Assembly (NCBI GenBank): GCA_965229305.1
Contig: CBDDIZ010000037.1
Coordinates: 248,001-312,000 of the forward strand
Source: JALHNI01 sp965229305
GTDB taxonomy: Bacteria > Acidobacteriota > Terriglobia > Bryobacterales > Bryobacteraceae
Length of the DNA: 64,000 nucleotides
Direction of reading: 5' to 3'
Position 1 is the stretch's first letter, and every line of letters begins with the position of its first letter. Positions 42,132 to 49,451 of this stretch are shown here, piece after piece. The notes under the pieces were generated by a model, which saw only the letters and a list, made by a program, of their open reading frames with translations, searched no databases and had not been told where the DNA came from. Both the position numbers and the translations under genes were made by a program.

Positions 42132-42607
42132 ATGTAGTACATAAGCGACTCAGCTTCGTGAGCCGCCGTCTCGGCGCGCGCTTCGTCCACGCGGTGGCAC
42201 ACCTGCGCGAGCGTCGTGTGATCGAGAATCCCCGCGATGGCATCGCGCACTTCGCGCATCACCATCTTGGTGCCGCAGTGCCGGTCGTCAACGCATTCGT
42301 CGCACTTGCGATACGCGGTTTCGCTTGCACAGGGCAGCGGCGCCAGCGGCCCTTCCGCCAGCCGGATGATCGTGCCGATGGTCAGTTGGTCCGGCGCGAT
42401 CGCCAGCGAGTAACCGCCGCCTTTGCCCTTCTTGCTGTCCACCAGCCCTTCGCGCTTCAAATTGAGGAGGATGTTCTCCAGGAAGTCCTGGGGAATGGAT
42501 TCCTCTTTGGAGAGCTTCGCGATCAGCGTGGGGCCCTGGCCAAAGTTGCGCGCGAGGGCGTACATGGCCCGCAGGGTGTACTGGGTTTTCTTCGACAGCG
42601 TCCGCAC
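42128..42607 (-). CDS. Rrf2-family transcriptional regulator with four cysteines
   Basis: A 159-residue protein. The start is placed at GTG 42607 (RTLSKKTQYTLRAMYALA), since family members begin about there and further upstream is the shadow of the second glycosyltransferase. The winged HTH has FLENILLNLKREGLVDSKKG and GGYSLAIAPDQLTIGTII. A four-Cys region follows (PCASETAYRKCDECVDDRHC), like the Fe-S-binding site of IscR/NsrR-type proteins, so it likely senses redox, NO or iron. It sits between two paralogous glycosyltransferase genes in convergent and co-oriented arrangement. Confidence 0.88.
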   Translation of the reverse strand: MRTLSKKTQYTLRAMYALARNFGQGPTLIAKLSKEESIPQDFLENILLNLKREGLVDSKKGKGGGYSLAIAPDQLTIGTIIRLAEGPLAPLPCASETAYRKCDECVDDRHCGTKMVMREVRDAIAGILDHTTLAQVCHRVDEARAETAAHEAESLMYYI

Positions 42608-42617
42608 TAACTTCAGT

Positions 42618-44141
42618 TTAGCGGCTATAGCGGGCGAGCGAGCCGCTGGCTGTTGCGAGCTTGTAACAAATCGCCGCGGGCGTGCGGTAGACGGCGGTGA
42701 ACTCGGCCACCTGCCGCGCCTCGGCCTCCACGGTGGCCAATTCCTCGGGGGCGCTCGCCAGGCCGAAATCCGCTTCCGTGGCGACGAAGTGCGTGTAACC
42801 GTTCGCAAGCGCGTAGCGCGCCCAGGCTTCGAGCATCTGCTTGCGGGAGCGTCCGCTCTGAAGGCGCAGATGGTCGGGAATGCGCGCCCCGCGCCGTCCC
42901 GTTTCGAGGTAGAACCAGCCGTCGTAACTCCCGGCGACCTTGGCTTGCGAGGGCAGTTCCTGTCGCGCCCAGGTCAGGAATGGTTGCAGGCGCGCGCGGG
43001 CCGCCCGGTCCGTGGCAAAGTCGGCGGGCAGCTTCACCAGCAGCCCGTGGGCGCCGTTGAACAGCACGCAGCCGAACAGCAGCGCGAACACGCCCCCGAC
43101 GATCACGGCGCCGCCCCGCTGGCCTTTCCGCCAGGCTGCCACCAGCATCTGCCCGAGCCGCTCCGCTTCCCCCGCCAGCCCGGCGGCCAACAGCGGCAGC
43201 AGCGGCAGCAGAAAACGTGGCTGCGGGTCAAAGCGCCAGCACAGCACGATCAGACTGTAGACGCCCGCGTAGGCGGCATAAGGACGGATCGCCGCCACTG
43301 GCCAACCGCGCACGATACCGGCCACGGCGCCGACGAAGATCACCGCCGTCAGAAAGCTCGTCCACCAGACGTCCGGCCCGCCATCGAGGAACGCCCAGCC
43401 GGCCGAACTGATGAAGCCGGGCAGGTGGTCCAGCAGCCTACCCGGCTGTAGATGGTCCCCGTACTCGGAGTAGGCGTAGACGAATGAATCCGCCTTCGCC
43501 GGACCCAGCCAGAGCTTGCGGCCATACCACCAGGCGAGCGCCGGGAGCGCCGCCGCCACCATCCGGAACGCATCGCGACGGCGCGAGAAAAGCGGCAACA
43601 CCAGCACCAGCGGCAGGCAAGCTGATCGTGTCAGGCAGCCGGCGGCCACGGCCAGGCCCGCGATCACCGGCCATCCGCGCGCGTGAGCGATGAACGCCGC
43701 CAGTAAGAACACCAGGCCCCAGAGGTCCGTCATCAGCAGCCGCGAGGCCAATAGCAGGTGGTAGTTCACGGCGAACGCCGCGACCACCGCCAGCCGGGTG
43801 GCGCGCGCGAGCGGCAGCAGCCCCAGCCACTCCCAGCTCAGCCACAGGAACAAAGGCATCGGCAGCCAGGCGAGCCAACTCGCCGTGGTGAGGACGCCCG
43901 GGAAGCTCGGGCTCGCTTTCCAAGCGGTGGCCAAAAGCGCGGGCACCAGCGGTGGATACTTCACCTGAGGCGGCGTCTCCGGCAGGCTCATCAGGCGATA
44001 GCCGTGGCCTTGCGCCAAGCCCTGGGCGGAAGAGAGGTAGAGGCCGTCGTCGAAATAGCGGCCGAAGAACGGCAGGTCAGTGGATTGGCTCGCCAGCCAG
44101 AGCGACGGCGCGAGCAGCAACAAACCGACGGCGATCCTCAT
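42618..44141 (-). CDS. GT39/ArnT-like membrane glycosyltransferase (paralogue 2)
   Basis: A 507-residue multi-TM protein paralogous to the gene at 40578. The first loop has FDDGLYLSSAQGLAQGHGY, corresponding to DDGLLFINAKSLREGQGF of paralogue 1. The C-terminal tail again has F-Y-L-E-T-G and a LTHVL/THFVATEADFGLASAP segment. It is 10 bp upstream of the Rrf2 gene on the same strand and may be cotranscribed with it. The pair therefore straddles the regulator. Confidence 0.8.
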   Translation of the reverse strand: MRIAVGLLLLAPSLWLASQSTDLPFFGRYFDDGLYLSSAQGLAQGHGYRLMSLPETPPQVKYPPLVPALLATAWKASPSFPGVLTTASWLAWLPMPLFLWLSWEWLGLLPLARATRLAVVAAFAVNYHLLLASRLLMTDLWGLVFLLAAFIAHARGWPVIAGLAVAAGCLTRSACLPLVLVLPLFSRRRDAFRMVAAALPALAWWYGRKLWLGPAKADSFVYAYSEYGDHLQPGRLLDHLPGFISSAGWAFLDGGPDVWWTSFLTAVIFVGAVAGIVRGWPVAAIRPYAAYAGVYSLIVLCWRFDPQPRFLLPLLPLLAAGLAGEAERLGQMLVAAWRKGQRGGAVIVGGVFALLFGCVLFNGAHGLLVKLPADFATDRAARARLQPFLTWARQELPSQAKVAGSYDGWFYLETGRRGARIPDHLRLQSGRSRKQMLEAWARYALANGYTHFVATEADFGLASAPEELATVEAEARQVAEFTAVYRTPAAICYKLATASGSLARYSR

Positions 44142-44174
44142 CGAACGGACTATCGTCCGAACCGGCGAATCGCA

Positions 44175-44498
44175 CTAGGCTTTGGGCTTGGGCGGCGGGG
44201 CCGGGGACTTTTTAATGGCCTTCACCACCACCTTCTCACCGGCGATGTCGCCCGTGATGGTGACATGGTCGCCGACGAACGGGCGCACGAGCTTCTGCTG
44301 GTCCTTGGCCTCGATCTTGAAGACGGCCATGCCGCCATCGCGGACGAAGACCGAAGGCCAGCCGGCATCGACGCAGCGCTTGGCGCACTCCTGCGCTTCC
44401 TTACCCGGGCGGGCATTGTTCCAACCGCAGGCCTCATCGGAGATGTAGCCCTGAAACTCAGCCGCGGTGGCCAGCACGAACAGCGCGGCGGCGATCAC
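44175..44498 (-). CDS. Small exported protein of unknown function
   Basis: A 107-residue protein with a short signal peptide (MIAAALFVLATAAEF). The mature part has ISDEACGWNNARPGK, CAKRCVDAGWPSVFV and an OB-like FVGDHVTITGDIAGEKVVV, ending in a lysine/proline tail. Three cysteines suggest disulfides or metal binding. Similar small proteins recur in acidobacterial secreted sets. It overlaps the rhodanese gene by 4 bp and ends the DUF1553-DUF1501 operon. Confidence 0.7.
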   Translation of the reverse strand: MIAAALFVLATAAEFQGYISDEACGWNNARPGKEAQECAKRCVDAGWPSVFVRDGGMAVFKIEAKDQQKLVRPFVGDHVTITGDIAGEKVVVKAIKKSPAPPPKPKA

Positions 44499-44944
44499 GC
44501 CGCAGCCGCCCGGAAGGTGGGATAGCCTTTGTCGATCCAGTCCGTGCGCAGGTTCTGCGCCACGATCATGGCCTTCACTTTCTTGAAGCCGAGGCTCGAG
44601 AGTTTTTGAAAGGCGGGGGCGATGTTGGGGCAGTGATCCCAGGGGCAGCAGCCGCAGTAGAGAACGATGTCGCGATCCTTGGGCGTGTCCTTCACCAGCG
44701 CGGCCAGCGTCTCGAGCCCTTCGGGCTTCGAGCCCGCGCCGCCATAGACGGCGCCTTCGATGTGGGCGCTGCGATAGAGGACAGGGAAAGCGACGCAGAT
44801 CACCATCGGCTTCCTGGTCTTCAACTGCGCGGCGAGGTCAGCCGGTTCGATCAGGGACGACTTGGGCAGCGTTTCGGCGCTGCCGAACGCGCAGGCGACG
44901 CCGGTGGAAGCGGCGGCGAGCAGAGCACGACGGGTAAGAGACAT
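44495..44944 (-). CDS. Exported rhodanese-like protein with cysteine-rich active loop
   Basis: A 149-residue protein with a twin-arginine-like signal (MSLTRRALLAAASTGVACA). The rhodanese fold is seen in IEPADLAAQLKTRKPMVIC, YRSAHIEGAVYGG and DIVLYCGCCPWDHCPNIA. The catalytic loop carries four cysteines (about 97, 99, 100, 105) instead of one Cys in a six-residue loop, which is unusual. It could bind metal or handle persulfides in the periplasm. It starts one base inside the DUF1501 stop (44944), so it is translationally coupled. Confidence 0.8.
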   Translation of the reverse strand: MSLTRRALLAAASTGVACAFGSAETLPKSSLIEPADLAAQLKTRKPMVICVAFPVLYRSAHIEGAVYGGAGSKPEGLETLAALVKDTPKDRDIVLYCGCCPWDHCPNIAPAFQKLSSLGFKKVKAMIVAQNLRTDWIDKGYPTFRAAAA

Positions 44945-46365
44945 TAGCTGAAGACCTCTTTGATGACGCTACCACCGAAGTCGGTGAGTTTCTCGTTGCG
45001 GCCGTTGTGCAAGTACCAGAGCTGGTCCTGATTGAGGCCGAGAGCATGCAGGATGGTGGCGTGGAAGTCGCGCATGGAGTAGCGCGTGCCGGCGCCATAA
45101 AGGCCGAAGTCATCGGTGTCACCGATGGCTTGTCCGCCCTTGACGCCGCCGCCGGCGAACCACATCGTGAAGCCGTGCGGGTTATGGTCCCGGCCGTTGC
45201 CCGATTCCGACATTGGCAGCCGGCCGAATTCGCTGCCCCAGATGATGAGGGTTTCGTCGAGCAGGCCGCGCGACTTCAAGTCCTTCAGCAGGCCGGCGAT
45301 GGGCAGGTCGGTGAGGCCGCACATCTTCTCGTGATTCTTCTTCAAGTGGCTGTGCGCGTCCCACTGGATGGAGACCGGGCCGCCGCCGGAGTAGATCTGA
45401 ATGTAGCGAACGCCGCGTTCCACTAAGCGGCGGGCCAGGAGTAAGCGGCTGCCGAACTCGCGGGTGCGCTCCTGGTCCAGGCCGTAGAGCGCTTTGGTGG
45501 CGGCCGATTCCTTAGAGAAGTCGACGGCTTCGGGGGCGGCGGTCTGCATCTTAAAGGCCAGTTCGTAAGAAGAGATGCGCGCGGCCATGTCCGAATCCAG
45601 GGGATCGGTGTCCAGCTGATTCATGGCCTGGAGTAAGTCGAGGGTTTTGCGCTGACGGTCGGGAGCCATCGGCGACTTCAGGTGCATGATGGGGTTCGCG
45701 CCGCTGCGGAAGACGGTGCCTTGGTGCACCGCCGGTAAGAAGCCGGAGCCCCAGCAGGGAGTGCCGCCTTCGGGAGTGCCTTCGGGCTGCGGCATCACGA
45801 CATAGGCGGGTAAGTTATCGCTCTCACTGCCTAAGCCATAAGTGACCCAGGAGCCTAAGCTCGGATAACCCATCAGGATGCGGCCGGAGTGGACGTGATA
45901 CATCGCGGGCGCATGGACGACGCTATCGGTGTGGAAGCTGCGGACGAAGCAGATGTCATCTACGCATTGGGAGACATTCGGGAATAAGTCGCTGACCCAC
46001 ATGCCGCTCTGGCCGTACTGTTTGAAGTTCCAGGGCGAACTGAGGATGGGCGTGGAGCCGTCAGTGAACTGGCTCGAGACTTTGCCGAAACTGGCCGGCA
46101 GTTTCTGCCCCTCGAACTTCTTGAGGGCGGGCTTCGGGTCGAAGGTGTCCATCTGGCTGGGCGCGCCCACCATGAACAGAAAGATGACGTGCTTGGCCTT
46201 GGCCGGGAAGTGCGAAGCCTTGGGCGCCAGCGGATTCGGGCCTTTGGCTTGCGCGAGCATCGACTGCAGAGCTAAGGCGCCGAAGCCATGGGCGGAGCCG
46301 CGCAGGACGTCACGCCGCGAGAGGGCTGGCGGGATGAGATGCTTAGGGAAGATAGACGAACTCAT
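44944..46365 (-). CDS. DUF1501 domain-containing protein
   Basis: A 473-residue protein opening with a twin-arginine-like region (LSRRDVLRGSAHGFGALAL). The sulfatase-like fold of DUF1501 shows AKHVIFLFMVGAPSQMDTFD, the SGRILMGYPSLGSWVTYGLG segment, RYIQIYSGG and GSEFGRLPMSESGNGRDHN. Hallmark of Planctomycetes and Solibacter-type Acidobacteria; usually paired with DUF1549/DUF1553 proteins, as here. Substrate unknown. It overlaps the DUF1553 gene by 23 bp. Confidence 0.95.
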   Translation of the reverse strand: MSSSIFPKHLIPPALSRRDVLRGSAHGFGALALQSMLAQAKGPNPLAPKASHFPAKAKHVIFLFMVGAPSQMDTFDPKPALKKFEGQKLPASFGKVSSQFTDGSTPILSSPWNFKQYGQSGMWVSDLFPNVSQCVDDICFVRSFHTDSVVHAPAMYHVHSGRILMGYPSLGSWVTYGLGSESDNLPAYVVMPQPEGTPEGGTPCWGSGFLPAVHQGTVFRSGANPIMHLKSPMAPDRQRKTLDLLQAMNQLDTDPLDSDMAARISSYELAFKMQTAAPEAVDFSKESAATKALYGLDQERTREFGSRLLLARRLVERGVRYIQIYSGGGPVSIQWDAHSHLKKNHEKMCGLTDLPIAGLLKDLKSRGLLDETLIIWGSEFGRLPMSESGNGRDHNPHGFTMWFAGGGVKGGQAIGDTDDFGLYGAGTRYSMRDFHATILHALGLNQDQLWYLHNGRNEKLTDFGGSVIKEVFS

Positions 46366-48502
46366 TGCGGTTCAGCAGCGCGAGGCAGAACTCCTCGAGC
46401 TTTCCTCCTTGAGCAAAGAATTGGTTGGCCAGGTTGACCTCGGCCGGGCGCGGGGCGCGGGCGAGCGTGAGCTGATACGCGGTCTGGACGCGGCAGGCCG
46501 GGCTGTCGCAGGTCTTGCTCAGGCGGGCGGCAAACGCCTTGGCCTGATCCTGCGCAAAGTTCGAGTTCATCAGCGAGAGCGATTGCAGGGCATGCGTGCT
46601 GGTGGCACGCTGTGGGCAAGAACTCATGGCGTCCGGCTGGTCGAAGTTGGTCATCATCGGCAGGCGGACGGTGCGCTTGTTGAGTAGGTAAATGCCGCGG
46701 CGGTTGTATTCGGTCTTGTCTTTCGCGAGCGGCCACAAGTTATCCGGTTCCTGCTCGGTGAAGATCAGTTCGTATAACTCGGGTTCGATGGGCACGCGGA
46801 CGGCGGGGCCGCCGGCTTTGCGGTTCAACTCGCCGCTGACGGCGAGTAAGTTATCGCGCAGCATCTCGGCATCCATGCGCCGGTGATGGGCGCGCCAGTA
46901 AAGCTTATTGTCGGCGTCTTCTTTGACCTTGTCGGCCTGGATGGCGCTGCTCTGGCGATAGACGCTCGAAAGCAGGATCAGACGGTCGAGGGCTTTGACG
47001 TTCCAGCCTTGCGCCATGAACTCGGTGGCGAGCCAATCGAGCAAGGCGGGGTGCGTGGGGCGTTCGCCGAGGGCGCCGAAGTCGTTCATGGTGCGGACCA
47101 GACCCACGCCCATGCGCGCTTGCCAGAGGCGGTTTACCATCACGCGCGCGGTGAGCGGATGCTCCGGAGAAGCGAGCCATTCGGCGAGCGCTTTCCGGCG
47201 GCCTTGCGGCGCAGCTGGCACTTCCACGCGCTGGGCGAAGGCGAGTGGCACGGCCGGCTCCACCTTGGCGAGCTTCATCTTGTGGTCGCCGACTTTGAGG
47301 ATGTGCGTGTCGGGAGCTTTCTCGACGTTCTCCACCGAGTAGGCCGCGGGCACCGGATCGGGCGCGCCGAGTTCGAGCGCGTGCATCTCCTGACGAAGCT
47401 TGATGCGGCGGCTCTTATCGGGCTCGCCGATGCGGTTGACGACTTCGTCCCAGGTGGAGTTGGTTTGCGAGTCCGCTTCTTTGGCGAGTAACTTCTCGGC
47501 TTCGTTGCGTTCGTTCTTTGGTTTCTCGAGCGCGGCAAGATGGGCGGCGTCGAGTAACTTCTTTTTCTCGGCCTTGAGTTGGTCGCGGTAGGGCTGCTCG
47601 ATCTCCTTGATCTGATCGAGCAGCATCTTCACCTTGGCGTCGTGGACTTTGTTGGCGACCTCGGCCGCTTCCTTCTCCTCGGGGGTGGCGATGACCACGT
47701 CCGAGCCTTTGGTGCCGGCGAAGATGGCTTGGAGGCTGTAATAGTCGGCTTGCAGGATGGGGTCGAACTTATGGTTGTGGCAGCGGGCGCAGTTCATGGT
47801 GAGCCCTAGGAAGGCGCCGCCGACCGAGGCGGTCATCTCGACGAGCACTTCCTGCCGGTTCATCTCTTCGTCGTTATTGCCGCCGACTAAGTGTTCGGGC
47901 CCGGCGCGAAGAAAGCCGGTGGCGATGCGTGCTTCGGCGTTGCCGGGATAGAGTTCGTCGCCGGCGAGTTGCTCTTTGAGGAAACGGTCGTAAGGCTTGT
48001 TCTGGTTGAAGGAACGGATGACGTAGTCGCGATAGCGCCAGGAGTGGGTGCGGTCGAGGTCGAGTTCGAAGCCGTTGGTGTCGGCATAGCGGACAACGTC
48101 GAGCCATTTCTGGCCCCAGCGTTCGCCGTAGGCATCGGAGGCGAGGAGCCGGTCGACGAGCTTTTCGTAGGCTTGGGGAGAGCGGTCGGCGAGGAAGGCC
48201 GAGACTTCGGCGGGCGTCGGCGGCAGGCCGGTGACATCGAGGGTGAGACGGCGGATGAGCGCGGCGCGGCCGAGTTCAGGCGACGGGGACCAGCCTTTTT
48301 GGCGGAGCGCCTGCAGGATGAAGGCGTCGATGGGCGTGCGGACCCAGGGGTCGCGAAGGTCGGGAACGGCGGGGCGGACCGGGGGCTTGAAGCTCCACCA
48401 GGTCTTGCGGGCGAGGACCTTTTCGTCGGCTTTGGTGAGCACCGCAGCCGGTTCGGCGAAGGCCAGCAGACCCACCAGACCGAGGCTGATGAAACGATGC
48501 AT
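46343..48502 (-). CDS. DUF1549/DUF1553 domain-containing protein (no cytochrome domain)
   Basis: A 719-residue exported protein (MHRFISLGLVGLLAFAEPAA). DUF1549 spans about residues 50-260 (PIDAFILQALRQKGWSPSP, LTLDVTGLPPTPAEVSAFL, GERWGQKWLDVVRYADTNG). DUF1553 is at about 410-680 (RRKALAEWLASPEHPLTAR, VMVNRLWQARMGVGLV, RRMDAEMLRDNLLAVSGEL). Longer relatives carry an N-terminal PSCyt1 cytochrome and Concanavalin domains; here only a short lead exists, so no heme is bound by this chain. First gene of the four-gene operon with DUF1501, rhodanese-like and small exported proteins. Confidence 0.95.
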   Translation of the reverse strand: MHRFISLGLVGLLAFAEPAAVLTKADEKVLARKTWWSFKPPVRPAVPDLRDPWVRTPIDAFILQALRQKGWSPSPELGRAALIRRLTLDVTGLPPTPAEVSAFLADRSPQAYEKLVDRLLASDAYGERWGQKWLDVVRYADTNGFELDLDRTHSWRYRDYVIRSFNQNKPYDRFLKEQLAGDELYPGNAEARIATGFLRAGPEHLVGGNNDEEMNRQEVLVEMTASVGGAFLGLTMNCARCHNHKFDPILQADYYSLQAIFAGTKGSDVVIATPEEKEAAEVANKVHDAKVKMLLDQIKEIEQPYRDQLKAEKKKLLDAAHLAALEKPKNERNEAEKLLAKEADSQTNSTWDEVVNRIGEPDKSRRIKLRQEMHALELGAPDPVPAAYSVENVEKAPDTHILKVGDHKMKLAKVEPAVPLAFAQRVEVPAAPQGRRKALAEWLASPEHPLTARVMVNRLWQARMGVGLVRTMNDFGALGERPTHPALLDWLATEFMAQGWNVKALDRLILLSSVYRQSSAIQADKVKEDADNKLYWRAHHRRMDAEMLRDNLLAVSGELNRKAGGPAVRVPIEPELYELIFTEQEPDNLWPLAKDKTEYNRRGIYLLNKRTVRLPMMTNFDQPDAMSSCPQRATSTHALQSLSLMNSNFAQDQAKAFAARLSKTCDSPACRVQTAYQLTLARAPRPAEVNLANQFFAQGGKLEEFCLALLNRNEFVYLP

Positions 48503-48548
48503 ACGGGTATTTTGAGTATAGCCAACCGGCCTGCTAGCCTGAGGTTAG

Positions 48549-48968
48549 ATGCAACCGACTTACGACGATGCCAACCTGATTTTGCGGCTTTACGAGATGC
48601 GCCGCGAGACCACGATGCGCGATGCGCGCGGATGGTTCGCCAGTTCCTGCAAGCCGCAGAGCTTCGAAGAACTGCTGAAGGACGTGGCCCCTCCGGGCAC
48701 GCTGCACAACGCCTATTTTCGTCAGGTGACCAGCTATTGGGAGATGGTGGCCGGGTTTATTACCAGCGGCGTGCTGAACAAAGAGCTCTTCTTTGCGAGC
48801 GGCATGGAGATGCTGTTTGTGTGGGCGCGGATCTCGAAGTTGGCGCCCGAGGCGCGGACGGCGTTCGGCAATCCGAAGATGTGGGGCAACCTCGAGAAGG
48901 TGTCCAAGGAGTTCATCCAATGGCTGGGTGAGGACTCCTACGCGGCGTTTGTGAAGCGCGTCGGCTAG
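48549..48968 (+). CDS. Conserved hypothetical protein
   Basis: A 139-residue soluble helical protein (MQPTYDDANLILRLYEMRRE). The body has FRQVTSYWEMVAGFITSG and FVWARISKLAPEARTAFG. I recognise it as the kind of short protein common in acidobacterial genomes, but I have no function. It is divergent from the DUF1553 operon (46 bp gap). A TAGCCT box lies 8 nt before the ATG. Confidence 0.7.
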   Translation: MQPTYDDANLILRLYEMRRETTMRDARGWFASSCKPQSFEELLKDVAPPGTLHNAYFRQVTSYWEMVAGFITSGVLNKELFFASGMEMLFVWARISKLAPEARTAFGNPKMWGNLEKVSKEFIQWLGEDSYAAFVKRVG

Positions 48969-49181
48969 GGCGCGAAAGTCAGGTGACGAAACGAACCCGG
49001 GAGTGGTTGATTCGAAACGGGTTCTGCGTTTCCTGGTACCTCGCCAAAATGAAGTAAGCACTGGGCGGCCATGATTGATGGTGACATGGCCGTCCTAATT
49101 TTTTGCGGGGTGCGCGGGCCGTCTGGCGGGTTAAGTGCCTGGGGGACAGCAGCTTAAAAGAAAGAGCAAGGGGCGTGAACG

Positions 49182-49439
49182 ATGAAACAGGAGCCTGAAT
49201 TTTTCGGCGAGCAGGAACTCGACCTGCTCTTCATCGCGAAGAAGCTGCGCGAGGCCTTGAAGCTGGAAGACCTGCTGACGCAGGCGGGGATCGACTACGC
49301 GGTGGAAGTGGACGAGTACCGGGGCGGGTTCATCTTTCAGACGCTGCGCAAAGGGGCGTTCGTCTACGTGCTGCCGGCGGATCTCGAACGGGCGCAAGGG
49401 ATTGTGCGTGAAGCGGGCTTGAAGATCCCGAGTACCTGA
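49182..49439 (+). CDS. Small DUF2007-like putative signalling protein
   Basis: An 85-residue protein (MKQEPEFFGEQELDLLFIAK). The two-strand/two-helix pattern with LLTQAGIDYAVEVDEYRGGF, the FVYVLPADLERAQGIV helix and a GLKIPST end resembles DUF2007-type domains. It lies 12 bp before the lytic transglycosylase and likely shares its transcript. Function unknown. Confidence 0.65.
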   Translation: MKQEPEFFGEQELDLLFIAKKLREALKLEDLLTQAGIDYAVEVDEYRGGFIFQTLRKGAFVYVLPADLERAQGIVREAGLKIPST

Positions 49440-49451
49440 GATACTGGAGCC

